From assembly GCA_038040485.1 (NCBI GenBank), contig JBBPIE010000001.1, positions 248,001-312,000 on the forward strand: 64,000 nucleotides of DNA, given 5' to 3'. This document shows positions 44,642 to 52,361 of this stretch, one piece after another; position 1 is the stretch's first letter, and each line of letters opens with the position of its first letter. Below the pieces are notes generated by a model. That model was not told where the DNA came from and did not search any database. It worked only from the letters and a program-made list of their open reading frames with translations. A program made the position numbers and the translations under genes. The DNA comes from Onstottus_B arcticum. GTDB lineage: Bacteria; Acidobacteriota; Blastocatellia; UBA7656.

Positions 44642-45922
44642 TCAAGCATAAATTCCGCGAAGCCGCGTGTCGTAGGCCACCCGGTCGATCGCAAGCATGT
44701 AAGCCGCGAGTCTGGTATTGACCCGGTACTTCTCGGCAAACCCCACTACGTCGTTAAAGCTGCTGACCATTATCTCGTGCAGCCGCGAGTTGACAAGCTT
44801 CTCGTTCCAAAAGAAACCCATCCGGTCCTGTACCCACTCAAAGTAGCTCACCGTCACCCCGCCGGCGTTGGCAAGGATATCCGGAATCACAAAGATGTTC
44901 TTGTCGGCAACGATCTCATCGGCATCAGCCGTTGTCGGTCCGTTCGCGCCTTCGGCCAATATCCGGCACTTGATTCGATGCGCGTTCTGGCTCGTGATCT
45001 GATTCTCAGTGGCTGCCGGCATCAGGATCTCGCACTCGAGTTCGAGCAGCTCCGAAGTCGGTATGTGCTCGGCTTCGGTGTAACCGTCCACGGTTTTGTT
45101 CTCTTTCAGATAAGCGAGCACATCTCGCACGTTCAGACCCCTGGGGTTGTAAAGTGAGCCAGTGATGTCCGCCAGCCCGACGACCTTATATCCCTGTTCC
45201 GCCATCAACAGCGCCGCGGTCCCGCCCACGTTGCCCGCGCCTTGAATCACCACCCGTGTGTCGGCGACATTCAAACCGAACTTCTTGCACGCTTCGTCGC
45301 AGACGAACAGAAGTCCCCGGCCGGTCGCTTCTTTGCGGCCGCGCGATCCGCCCAGCTCGATTGGCTTGCCCGTCACAACGGCAGTAACGGTGTGGCGGAC
45401 GTGCATCGAATAAGTATCCATCATCCACGCCATCACCTGCTCGTTGGTGTTCATATCCGGCGCGGGAACGTCGCGCTCGGGACCGATAAAGTCCATCAAA
45501 TCCGAAGTGTAGCGCCGGGTCATCCGCTCGAGTTCGGTCGGGCTCATGATTCGCGGATCGCAAATGATTCCGCCCTTCGCTCCGCCAAATGGAATGTTGA
45601 CAACCGCGCACTTCCAGGTCATCCACGCGGCCAGCGCGCGCACCTCGTCCAGCGACACATCGGGCGAGTAGCGCACTCCGCCCTTTGCGGGACCGCGGGC
45701 GAAGTTATGCTGCACGCGGTAGCCGGTGAACACTTGATAATTCCCGTCGTCCATCATCACCGGTATGTATAGCGTGATCTCGCGATTGGGCCAGCGGAGG
45801 ATCTTGTAAATATTCGGGTCGAGCTTTAGCAGCCTGGCCGCCTCGTCGAACCGTTGCATCATCGATTCAAACGGATTCTCTTCTTTGATTTCCTTGGCGT
45901 CGTCAACGTATGCACTGGGCAT
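44642..45922 (-). CDS. gdhA: Glutamate dehydrogenase (Glu/Leu/Phe/Val dehydrogenase family)
   Basis: 426 residues from the ATG at 45922 with GGAGG upstream. It catalyses reversible oxidative deamination of glutamate to 2-oxoglutarate and ammonia. Family motifs: FARGPAKGGVRYSPDVS, MTWKCAVVNIPFGGAKGGI (substrate-binding and catalytic lysines), PAPDMNTNEQVMAWMMD (catalytic Asp) and the dinucleotide-binding VVIQGAGNVGG. C-terminal LAEGANGPTTADAD and ILANAGGVTVSYFEW are conserved. Length agrees with the ~420-residue bacterial enzyme. It links nitrogen assimilation with the 2-oxoglutarate pool used by the kgd product. Confidence 0.95.
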   Translation of the reverse strand: MPSAYVDDAKEIKEENPFESMMQRFDEAARLLKLDPNIYKILRWPNREITLYIPVMMDDGNYQVFTGYRVQHNFARGPAKGGVRYSPDVSLDEVRALAAWMTWKCAVVNIPFGGAKGGIICDPRIMSPTELERMTRRYTSDLMDFIGPERDVPAPDMNTNEQVMAWMMDTYSMHVRHTVTAVVTGKPIELGGSRGRKEATGRGLLFVCDEACKKFGLNVADTRVVIQGAGNVGGTAALLMAEQGYKVVGLADITGSLYNPRGLNVRDVLAYLKENKTVDGYTEAEHIPTSELLELECEILMPAATENQITSQNAHRIKCRILAEGANGPTTADADEIVADKNIFVIPDILANAGGVTVSYFEWVQDRMGFFWNEKLVNSRLHEIMVSSFNDVVGFAEKYRVNTRLAAYMLAIDRVAYDTRLRGIYA

Positions 45923-46319
45923 TGACTTCCTCCAGAAGGGTAATCTTGACTGTGCTTGAGGTGAGCATATCGGTTCATGAGAGCAAACTTCGAGACTGTA
46001 CAATCACTAGCGAGTGTTTGCTCCGGCGACTCGCGATTATACCCAAGAGGGTTAGTGCAGGCAACGAGACAGCGGAGTCACTCTGAGCCTAGAGATAGGC
46101 GTCCATCGAGCTGCGATGCAATCGACGATATTGGCGGCGACAACACCGCGGGCGGAGCGACCCCGCGTTCTTTCTTCACCGCCGTAGTCACCGAACACGG
46201 CCCAGCTACGCCGGAAGATGCGTCGCGCCTGGCCAAACGATTCGTGTTGAATGACAGGTTGCTGGAAGGGAACGGGTGCGTGACCGCAGATTGTTGAACC
46301 GAAATAATGCCCACATCAG
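45923..46319. other. Intergenic region, nothing recognised
   Basis: Upstream of gdhA and downstream of the Asp-box protein gene, both on the minus strand. Short open frames lack ribosome binding sites or motifs. It presumably holds the gdhA promoter. Confidence 0.45.
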
Positions 46320-47588
46320 CTACAGAATTACAGCCAGTATTTCCCGCTGAGCCGAGAACCTGCGGCCGTTGCTCGTGTTGCTGTAGAAGAGTATCCCTTC
46401 GTCGGCGCACGGATGAACGACCGAAGCGTCGATCCACACGAGGTGAAGCGTACCGCTGCTGTCTACGACCATCGCAGGACTGTGCGCGCGTCCACACTGG
46501 CGGTCCGCTCTCGAAACCTGCCGCCCCTCGTCGAACGTGAGCCCTGCATCGTTGGACGTGGCAAGAAACACCTGCCGGTCCCCGCCGTCCTCTCCAAACA
46601 AATCCCCGTCTTGATAGGCAACGTAGACGGTGTCGTCGAATACCGAGGCCACCGGCTTGTGAATGTTGGCGTTCGGCGCATTGCTGACGTTGACCGGGTC
46701 TGAGAATGTCTCGCCGTTGTCAGTCGAGCGTGAGTAGTAAGCCTGAGCCGAACCGCTGCTTTCATCGACCCATACGACGTTCAGACGGCCCTTGCTGTCG
46801 GCGACGATTTGAGCCTCTATCGCACGGCCCTCCCCGGTTGACACACGTTTGGGCGTCGAAAAACTCACGCCGCCATCGGTCGATCGGGCAAACATTATCG
46901 CGCTGACCTGGGAATCCTGGTCCTGCCATACGATATTGATCCCGTCGTCCGAATCGACTGCTATCTCCGGATCGAGTGCGGCGGTCGACGAGCCCGAAAT
47001 AACAAGTGGCTCCGTGAAAGTTTCGCCCTGATCGGTCGAGCGAAGGTACACGACTTTCAGTCCCGGCTCCTTGCCGTCGCTCCAAACCACGTTCAGCGCC
47101 TCATTTGAACCGAGCGCAATCCGAGGTGAGAATGCGCCACCTTCATGCGGAGTGATGTTTGCGGGTTTCGCCTTGAACTTGGTCTTTTTCTTCGAGTGGA
47201 CCAGGTAAGCTTGATTGATGCCGCTCGAGTCTTCGTGATACACGACGTAGACGCGCGTCGTTCCATTTTTGTTGACCGCCACCGAAGGCCCGAACGCTTC
47301 GCCTTTTGACTTTGACAGGTTCCTAGTCTCGGGGAAGTTGTCCCAAGTCTGTCCTGAGTCCCTCGACATTGTGAAGAAGATCTGGCTGTGCGGCCTGTCG
47401 CTGGCCGTTGCGACGGACATCATCAGATAGATGTTGTCGCTCTTGTCGATGTCGATTGCCGGAAACCGGGTCGCGCCGAACTGTGTGGGGAACTGCGCCT
47501 GGGCATGGCGCGGCCACGGAGACAAGCTGGCGGCCATCAACGCGAAGACCGCAGCCACCACAAACACGAACGCGCTTCTCTTCTTCAT
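46320..47588 (-). CDS. Secreted BNR/Asp-box beta-propeller protein (sialidase-like fold)
   Basis: 422 residues from the ATG at 47588 (AAGGG upstream). Signal peptide about 1-28 (AFVFVVAAVFALMAASL). At least five Asp-box motifs are spaced ~50 residues apart: SRDSGQTW, STDQGETF, STDGGVSF, STDNGETF and SNDAGLTF. These mark a sialidase-type propeller. The Arg triad and Tyr/Glu pair of true sialidases are not evident, so enzymatic activity should not be assumed. It may bind glycans or proteins at the surface. The gene is monocistronic as far as can be seen. Confidence 0.75.
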   Translation of the reverse strand: MKKRSAFVFVVAAVFALMAASLSPWPRHAQAQFPTQFGATRFPAIDIDKSDNIYLMMSVATASDRPHSQIFFTMSRDSGQTWDNFPETRNLSKSKGEAFGPSVAVNKNGTTRVYVVYHEDSSGINQAYLVHSKKKTKFKAKPANITPHEGGAFSPRIALGSNEALNVVWSDGKEPGLKVVYLRSTDQGETFTEPLVISGSSTAALDPEIAVDSDDGINIVWQDQDSQVSAIMFARSTDGGVSFSTPKRVSTGEGRAIEAQIVADSKGRLNVVWVDESSGSAQAYYSRSTDNGETFSDPVNVSNAPNANIHKPVASVFDDTVYVAYQDGDLFGEDGGDRQVFLATSNDAGLTFDEGRQVSRADRQCGRAHSPAMVVDSSGTLHLVWIDASVVHPCADEGILFYSNTSNGRRFSAQREILAVIL

Positions 47589-47837
47589 AAAGCACCCTTG
47601 ATAATAGAACTTCGACGAGACCAAATGATGTTACACCAGCTGCTTGCTCGCTTCAACTATTGAGTTGTTCCCCATCCAACTTCGTTGAGCGAGGCCAGCT
47701 CCGTGCTCTTGTCATAGCCCGGGCTGCGAGGCTGCGCGTGAAACAATCGGCAGGCTTGTCGCCCGCGCAGCAATAGCCGGTCCAATTTGACCGTGTCTTG
47801 AGTTTCCTTGTCGCGACGGTTACCATCGATTCCACAG

Positions 47838-48614
47838 ATGATCGACATCCATAGCCATATTCTCCCTGAAGTAGACGATGGCTCACACAGTCTCGAAGAA
47901 TCCGTTGAAATGTGCCGCACGTCGGCGGCCGACGGCGTAACCGTCATGGTCGCCACTCCGCATGCTCACGACGGCGTGCATACGACTCACGACCCTGAGT
48001 TCCTTCGCCGGAAAGTCGCCGAGTTGAACGAACAATTGGGAGGAGCCCTCCGCGTCGTCATCGGCTGTGAGCTTCGATTCACCCACGACATCGTTCGTCA
48101 GGTCTGCGATACCAGGACCGCGCCCACGATCGCGGGCGGGCCTTACGTGCTTGTTGAGTTCCCTCACACCGTGGTGCCTCCGGGCAGCGAGCGGCCGCTG
48201 TTCGAACTGATGAGCAATCAGATCACTCCCATCATTGCTCACCCCGAGCGCAATCAAATGCTGATGGCAGAGCCCGAGCGCTTCTTTCCCCTTATCGAAA
48301 TGGGCTTGCTTGGTCAGATGGACACCGGTTCGATCACGGGACAGTTCGGCAAACGCGTCCAGCAAACCGTACGGGTTATGCTGGAGCATGGGCTGATTCA
48401 CTTTATTGCCAGCGACTGCCACAATACCCGCAACCGCTTGCCCGGCATGTCCGAGGCGGTGGCGCAGACGGCGGAAATCGTCGGAGAGGAGTATGCCCGA
48501 GCGATAGCAACGGAAAACCCTCTCGCAGTCGTCGAGGGCAGATCGATTCCTTCGGTGCCCAACCCGGAGATCCCAAAGAAGAAGAAACGATGGCTGCTTT
48601 TTGGAAGAAGTTAG
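47838..48614 (+). CDS. CpsB/YwqE-type PHP-fold protein tyrosine phosphatase
   Basis: 258 residues from the ATG at 47838; an in-frame TTG at 47808 gives ten poorly conserved residues, and neither start has a strong Shine-Dalgarno. PHP metal ligands are seen in IDIHSHILPEVDDGS, VATPHAHDG, GCELRF, IAHPERN and ASDCHNTRNR. Family members dephosphorylate bacterial tyrosine kinases controlling capsule and exopolysaccharide synthesis. No polysaccharide genes lie in the window, so its target is elsewhere. A lysine-rich tail (PKKKKRW) ends the protein. Confidence 0.85.
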   Translation: MIDIHSHILPEVDDGSHSLEESVEMCRTSAADGVTVMVATPHAHDGVHTTHDPEFLRRKVAELNEQLGGALRVVIGCELRFTHDIVRQVCDTRTAPTIAGGPYVLVEFPHTVVPPGSERPLFELMSNQITPIIAHPERNQMLMAEPERFFPLIEMGLLGQMDTGSITGQFGKRVQQTVRVMLEHGLIHFIASDCHNTRNRLPGMSEAVAQTAEIVGEEYARAIATENPLAVVEGRSIPSVPNPEIPKKKKRWLLFGRS

Positions 48615-48633
48615 CGAGCACCGTTTTCTGCGT

Positions 48634-49692
48634 TTAAGCCGCGAACTCTTGATTGGTGAATTCGACAAGCTTTTGTAGTTTCACCCTCGCCTTTCCGCCA
48701 TCAATCGATTCGGCCGCAACCGCTACACCCTCCAGAAAGTCCGCGGCTTTCGAACTGGCCACCAACGCCGCGGCCGCGTTGAGCAGCACAATGTCTCGTC
48801 GAGGCCCGGGCTCTCCGTTCAGGACTGAAAGGATGATCCTGCAGTTAGCGTCAGCGTCCCCACCCTGAATCTCGTCCAGCGAAGCTCGGCGCAGGCCCGC
48901 GTCTTCCGGTGCGACCGTGTAGCTTCGAAGCTGCCCTTCCTTCAACTCCGTTATCTTGCTTTCGCCCGTAATGGTTATCTCGTCGAGGCCGTCGCTTCCG
49001 TGAACGACCAGCGCTCGCGAGCAACCAAGCTCGCCAAGCACCTGAGCCAGCAACTCGGTCAGGTGTTCCGCATACACGCCGACCACTTGAGTGTCGGCGC
49101 CAGCCGGGTTCGTCAGCGGACCAAGCATGTTGAAGATCGTTCGAATCCCCATCTGCCGCCGGGCCGCGGCGACGTATTTCATCGCCCCGTGAAGCAGCGG
49201 CGCGTGCAAAAAGCCGATTCCGACTTCGTCGATGCAGCGGGCTATTCGCTCGGGTGTGAGCTCGATTCTCACGCCGAGCGCTTCGACCACGTCCGCGCTT
49301 CCGCATTGAGACGAGACCGACCGATTGCCATGTTTTGCCACGCGGACGCCGGCGCCCGCCACGACGAACGCAGTCGCGGTTGAAACGTTGAAGCTTCCGC
49401 TTACGTCTCCGCCGGTGCCGCACGTGTCGATCAGCGCCTCGCGCTCAGTTCCGGTAATCGCCGAAGCTACGATTGAGCGAGGACGAACCGCTGCCGCTTT
49501 CCTTCGCATCACCCGAGCGAAGCCGGTCAGCTCTTCAACGGTCTCGCCTTTCATTCGGAGAGCCGTCAGCAGCGAAGCGATTTGCGCGTCGGTGCACTCG
49601 CCGGCCATTATCTGTTCCAGCACGAGTTCCGCTTCTCCCGTGGCGAGGTCCTGGCGGTCCACTGCCTTCCTTATTGCTTCGGTGATTGTCAT
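48634..49692 (-). CDS. trpD: Anthranilate phosphoribosyltransferase
   Basis: 352 residues. It transfers phosphoribose from PRPP to anthranilate in tryptophan synthesis. Signatures: DTCGTGGDVSGSFNVST (PRPP loop), VAKHGNRSVSSQCGSADVVEALG, FLHAPLLHGAMKYV and FNMLGPLTNPAG. A short insertion (ASAITGTEREAL) precedes the PRPP loop. No canonical Shine-Dalgarno is visible before the ATG at 49692. No other trp gene is nearby, so trpD is detached from a trp operon here. Confidence 0.95.
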   Translation of the reverse strand: MTITEAIRKAVDRQDLATGEAELVLEQIMAGECTDAQIASLLTALRMKGETVEELTGFARVMRRKAAAVRPRSIVASAITGTEREALIDTCGTGGDVSGSFNVSTATAFVVAGAGVRVAKHGNRSVSSQCGSADVVEALGVRIELTPERIARCIDEVGIGFLHAPLLHGAMKYVAAARRQMGIRTIFNMLGPLTNPAGADTQVVGVYAEHLTELLAQVLGELGCSRALVVHGSDGLDEITITGESKITELKEGQLRSYTVAPEDAGLRRASLDEIQGGDADANCRIILSVLNGEPGPRRDIVLLNAAAALVASSKAADFLEGVAVAAESIDGGKARVKLQKLVEFTNQEFAA

Positions 49693-49838
49693 CGGGAGTC
49701 AACCCTACCACGGCAAAGAAGCACTGTTAAGCATGTGTACGGGTCTCTTCATCTTGACCTTAACCCGGCTGTGAAACAATGATCTTGGCCGTACACTATG
49801 GTGCTCATACTGCCTGGCGACAAAAGGGAGGAGGGAGA

Positions 49839-50276
49839 ATGCTAAAAGAGTTCAAAGAGTTCATCGCAAGAGGGAACGTGATTGACCTCGCCGTTGGCTT
49901 GGTGATCGGCGCGGCCTTCGGCAAGATCATCACCTCGCTGGTTGCCGACGTCGTGATGCCGCCGATCGGGCTGCTCCTGGGCGGCGTCGATTTCACCAAC
50001 CTGTTCGCCACTCTCAAAGGTCCGGACTACGACACACTGAAAGCCGCAAAAGACGGGGGAGCCGTCACCGTCAACTACGGTGCGTTTATCAATACGTGCG
50101 TCGAGTTCTTGATTGTGGCGTTTGTGATTTTTCTGGTCATCAAGGCGATCAATCGGATGAAGCGCCAACCGGCCGAGTTGCCGCCAACGATGAAGTCGTG
50201 TGCCTATTGCTGCTCGAGCATCGCCATCGAAGCGACTCGCTGTCCGCAATGCACGTCTGATCTGAAAGCGGCCTAA
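49839..50276 (+). CDS. mscL: Large-conductance mechanosensitive channel with C-terminal zinc ribbon
   Basis: 145 residues from the ATG at 49839, with GGAGGAGGGAGA upstream. MscL opens under membrane tension and releases solutes on osmotic downshock. TM1 is in the conserved VIDLAVGLVIGAAFGKIITSLV and TM2 in FLIVAFVIFLVIKAIN, with an N-terminal amphipathic LKEFKEFIARGN. After the cytoplasmic helix comes a four-cysteine ribbon (CAYCCSS, then CPQC), an extension also known in other MscL proteins. Confidence 0.93.
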   Translation: MLKEFKEFIARGNVIDLAVGLVIGAAFGKIITSLVADVVMPPIGLLLGGVDFTNLFATLKGPDYDTLKAAKDGGAVTVNYGAFINTCVEFLIVAFVIFLVIKAINRMKRQPAELPPTMKSCAYCCSSIAIEATRCPQCTSDLKAA

Positions 50277-50293
50277 AGGTGAACGTAGGCGGT

Positions 50294-50866
50294 TCAGCCG
50301 GCAGGTGAGCCCTCGGCTCTTGGCTGATCGCTCTCGAGGATCAACCGCGCGATCTCATCGGCAGACATAGGTCCGCGGACGTACGCCGGCCGCGTTCGTT
50401 CGTTGTAGCGCGCTTCGAACATCTCGTCGCACAACCGGTCAATCTCGCGCTGAAACTCTTCGTCAGTCGATCGAAACCCATCCGCGGCAAGCGGCTGCGC
50501 GATCGGCAGCCGCACAAGCAAATCATAGGTCTCGATCCAGGACCGGCAGTAGGCGCCGAGAGCTTCGGACTCCTTACTGCCCTTCGAATAGCGCCTGACG
50601 AAGTAAGCAAAGTTGTCGAGCACCGAACGGTCGCAAACCAAAACGTCTGCGCGCGGGGATTTCTCGATTTCCAGTTGCACTTGTCGCGCAATGATCCATT
50701 GATAAGCCTCGCGGGTTGCCTGCTCGTTGAGTGGGAAGGGACACTCACGAGCTATCTCGGTTAGCAGCTCGACGGTCTTGCCTTTGCGCTTTAAAACTCC
50801 GGCAAGTTCGTAAGCAATCGTGGTCTTGTTGACCCCGTGGGTCCCTACCAGCGCGACCTTGAACAA
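50294..50866 (-). CDS. P-loop nucleotide kinase-like protein of unknown substrate
   Basis: 190 residues from a TTG at 50866 with GGAGG eight bases upstream. The Walker A-like loop reads VGTHGVNKTT; Asn13 stands where Gly normally precedes the Lys. A DVLVCDRSVLDNFAYF segment acts as Walker B or lid-like region, as in thymidylate kinase or NadR-type kinases, and NERTRPAYVRGP follows. It is probably a small-molecule or nucleoside kinase, or an AAA-like GTPase relative; the substrate cannot be told. The gene is convergent with mscL. Confidence 0.6.
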   Translation of the reverse strand: MFKVALVGTHGVNKTTIAYELAGVLKRKGKTVELLTEIARECPFPLNEQATREAYQWIIARQVQLEIEKSPRADVLVCDRSVLDNFAYFVRRYSKGSKESEALGAYCRSWIETYDLLVRLPIAQPLAADGFRSTDEEFQREIDRLCDEMFEARYNERTRPAYVRGPMSADEIARLILESDQPRAEGSPAG

Positions 50867-50959
50867 TCGTTCGTCCTCCCCGGATGCGTACGGGCGCGGC
50901 CGGATTCCGGGCTCGACATCGAACCGAAGGCCATTGAATAAAGCCGGTGCCCGGACTGC

Positions 50960-51955
50960 TTATCTGAGCGCCAATTTTGGGTCGCGTACTCGCGGCAACG
51001 CGTACCATACGCGATCACACTCTTCCATCTCTTCTTTGTCGAGGTCGATCCCGACCCCCTTGAGCGTATCCTGAAGCTGGCCGGCGCTGGTTGCTCCCAC
51101 AATCGCGCTCGTCACCGCGCGCTGGTTGAGCGTCCACGCCACAGCCACGTGGGTCAGAGATTTTCCGCGCTGCTTCAGAAAAGCACTGAGCCGATCCACG
51201 GCGTCAAAACACGCCTCGTTCCAATAGCGATCCTTGTAGTAACCTGCGACCGCGAATCGCGTGTTCTCGGCGGGCGGTGCGTCGCGCCGATGCTTGCCCG
51301 TCAACAACCCGCCCGCGAGCGGATTGTAAATGATCGCTCCTACGCCCTGGTCCTCACAAAGCGGGAACAGATCGTGTTCGATCTCTCGAAACAGCAGGTT
51401 GTATCTCGGCTGGACAGAATCGAACCTCGCGAGTCCAAGGCGATCGCTGGTCCACAAAGCCTTCGCAAGCTGCCACGCCTGAAAGTTCGAGCAGCCTATG
51501 TACCTAGCCTTGCCGCTTTGAACGATCGTGTCCATCGCGCGCAGCGTCTCGTCGATGGGCGTGTCCGGATCAGGCGCGTGTACTTGATACAGGTCAACGT
51601 AGTCGGTGCCAAGACGGCGGAGGCTGGCGTCGATAGCGGAAAGCACGTGCTTGCGCGAGAGCCCGCCGTCGTTTGGACCGCTGCCCATCTGCATGCGGCA
51701 CTTTGTGGCAAGCACAAACTGTTCGCGTTTCCCCCGAAGCCATCTGCCGACGATTTCCTCAGTGCGGCCGGCGGTTTCCAGAGAAACCGGCACGGGATAG
51801 ACGTCGGCCGTGTCGATAAAGGTCACGCCGCTCGAGGCGGCCTCGTCCATGATTTCGAAGGACGTCTGCTCGTCGCACTGATAACCGAAGGTCATAGTTC
51901 CGAGGCAGACTTCGGTCACTTTCAACCCGGTGCGTCCCAGGCGCTTGGTTTTCAA
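50960..51955 (-). CDS. Aldo/keto reductase
   Basis: 331 residues from a TTG at 51955 with GGAG six bases upstream. An NADPH-dependent (beta/alpha)8 oxidoreductase. Catalytic tetrad: Asp48 and Tyr53 (IDTADVY), Lys in FVLATKC and His in LYQVHAPDP. Cofactor motifs are ARYIGCSNFQ and the C-terminal AIVGATSAGQLQDTL. The YhdN/YajO-like subgroup is suggested by the GTMTFGYQ start. Substrate unknown. The downstream P-loop gene is 93 bp away on the same strand, so they may share a transcript. Confidence 0.9.
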   Translation of the reverse strand: MKTKRLGRTGLKVTEVCLGTMTFGYQCDEQTSFEIMDEAASSGVTFIDTADVYPVPVSLETAGRTEEIVGRWLRGKREQFVLATKCRMQMGSGPNDGGLSRKHVLSAIDASLRRLGTDYVDLYQVHAPDPDTPIDETLRAMDTIVQSGKARYIGCSNFQAWQLAKALWTSDRLGLARFDSVQPRYNLLFREIEHDLFPLCEDQGVGAIIYNPLAGGLLTGKHRRDAPPAENTRFAVAGYYKDRYWNEACFDAVDRLSAFLKQRGKSLTHVAVAWTLNQRAVTSAIVGATSAGQLQDTLKGVGIDLDKEEMEECDRVWYALPRVRDPKLALR

Positions 51956-52361
51956 CGTCGGCTCCTTTCCAAATCAAGATTCTAACCTCGGAAGCACGAG
52001 CCAGGAAGACGGAGTTGGGGTTAACCAAAATTTCTAGAGACGTGTTAGTCCCCAATATTCACCTTGGCAAAATGGCGCTACTGGTATTGATCTTGTGAAA
52101 TCCTAACGCGGCTGTCTATAATTTTGGTTTGTCGAAGCCCGTAGCAAACAGCGTGGAGCAGACAAACCTGCAGCCGGGCCTCGAATTAAAGATGCAAGAT
52201 TTCGCCTGTATGGGTCTTCTTTGCTATGACCGACGGATCATCGATCGAGGCCGGCGTCAGCGCCGATCGACTCAATCGTACCAAACGGTGACGATGAAGC
52301 ATCGAACCCAGTCGAGTCAGATCGGTTTCAAATAGAGAAGTGGGATTAGGAGCAGAAGAAG
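51956..52361. other. Divergent intergenic region with a long 5' leader for the NHL protein gene
   Basis: No gene is seen. The plus-strand promoter at 52093-52122 would give a ~230-nt leader before the ATG at 52362. A hairpin (GGCG/CGCC with TCAG loop, near 52252) lies in it. No known riboswitch was recognised. Confidence 0.5.
52093..52122 (+). promoter_or_regulatory. Sigma70-type promoter for the IPT/NHL protein
   Basis: TTGTGA (52093-52098), 18-bp spacer, perfect TATAAT (52117-52122). The -35 matches at four of six bases. Confidence 0.55.

Noticed and set aside
46320..47588. True sialidase
   Set aside because: Asp boxes are present but the catalytic Arg triad and Tyr/Glu are not evident, so only the fold is claimed.
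47883..48668. 261-codon minus-strand frame
   Set aside because: It is antisense to the PHP-type phosphatase, which has all metal motifs.
51149..51985. 278-codon plus-strand frame
   Set aside because: It is antisense to a full aldo/keto reductase with intact tetrad.
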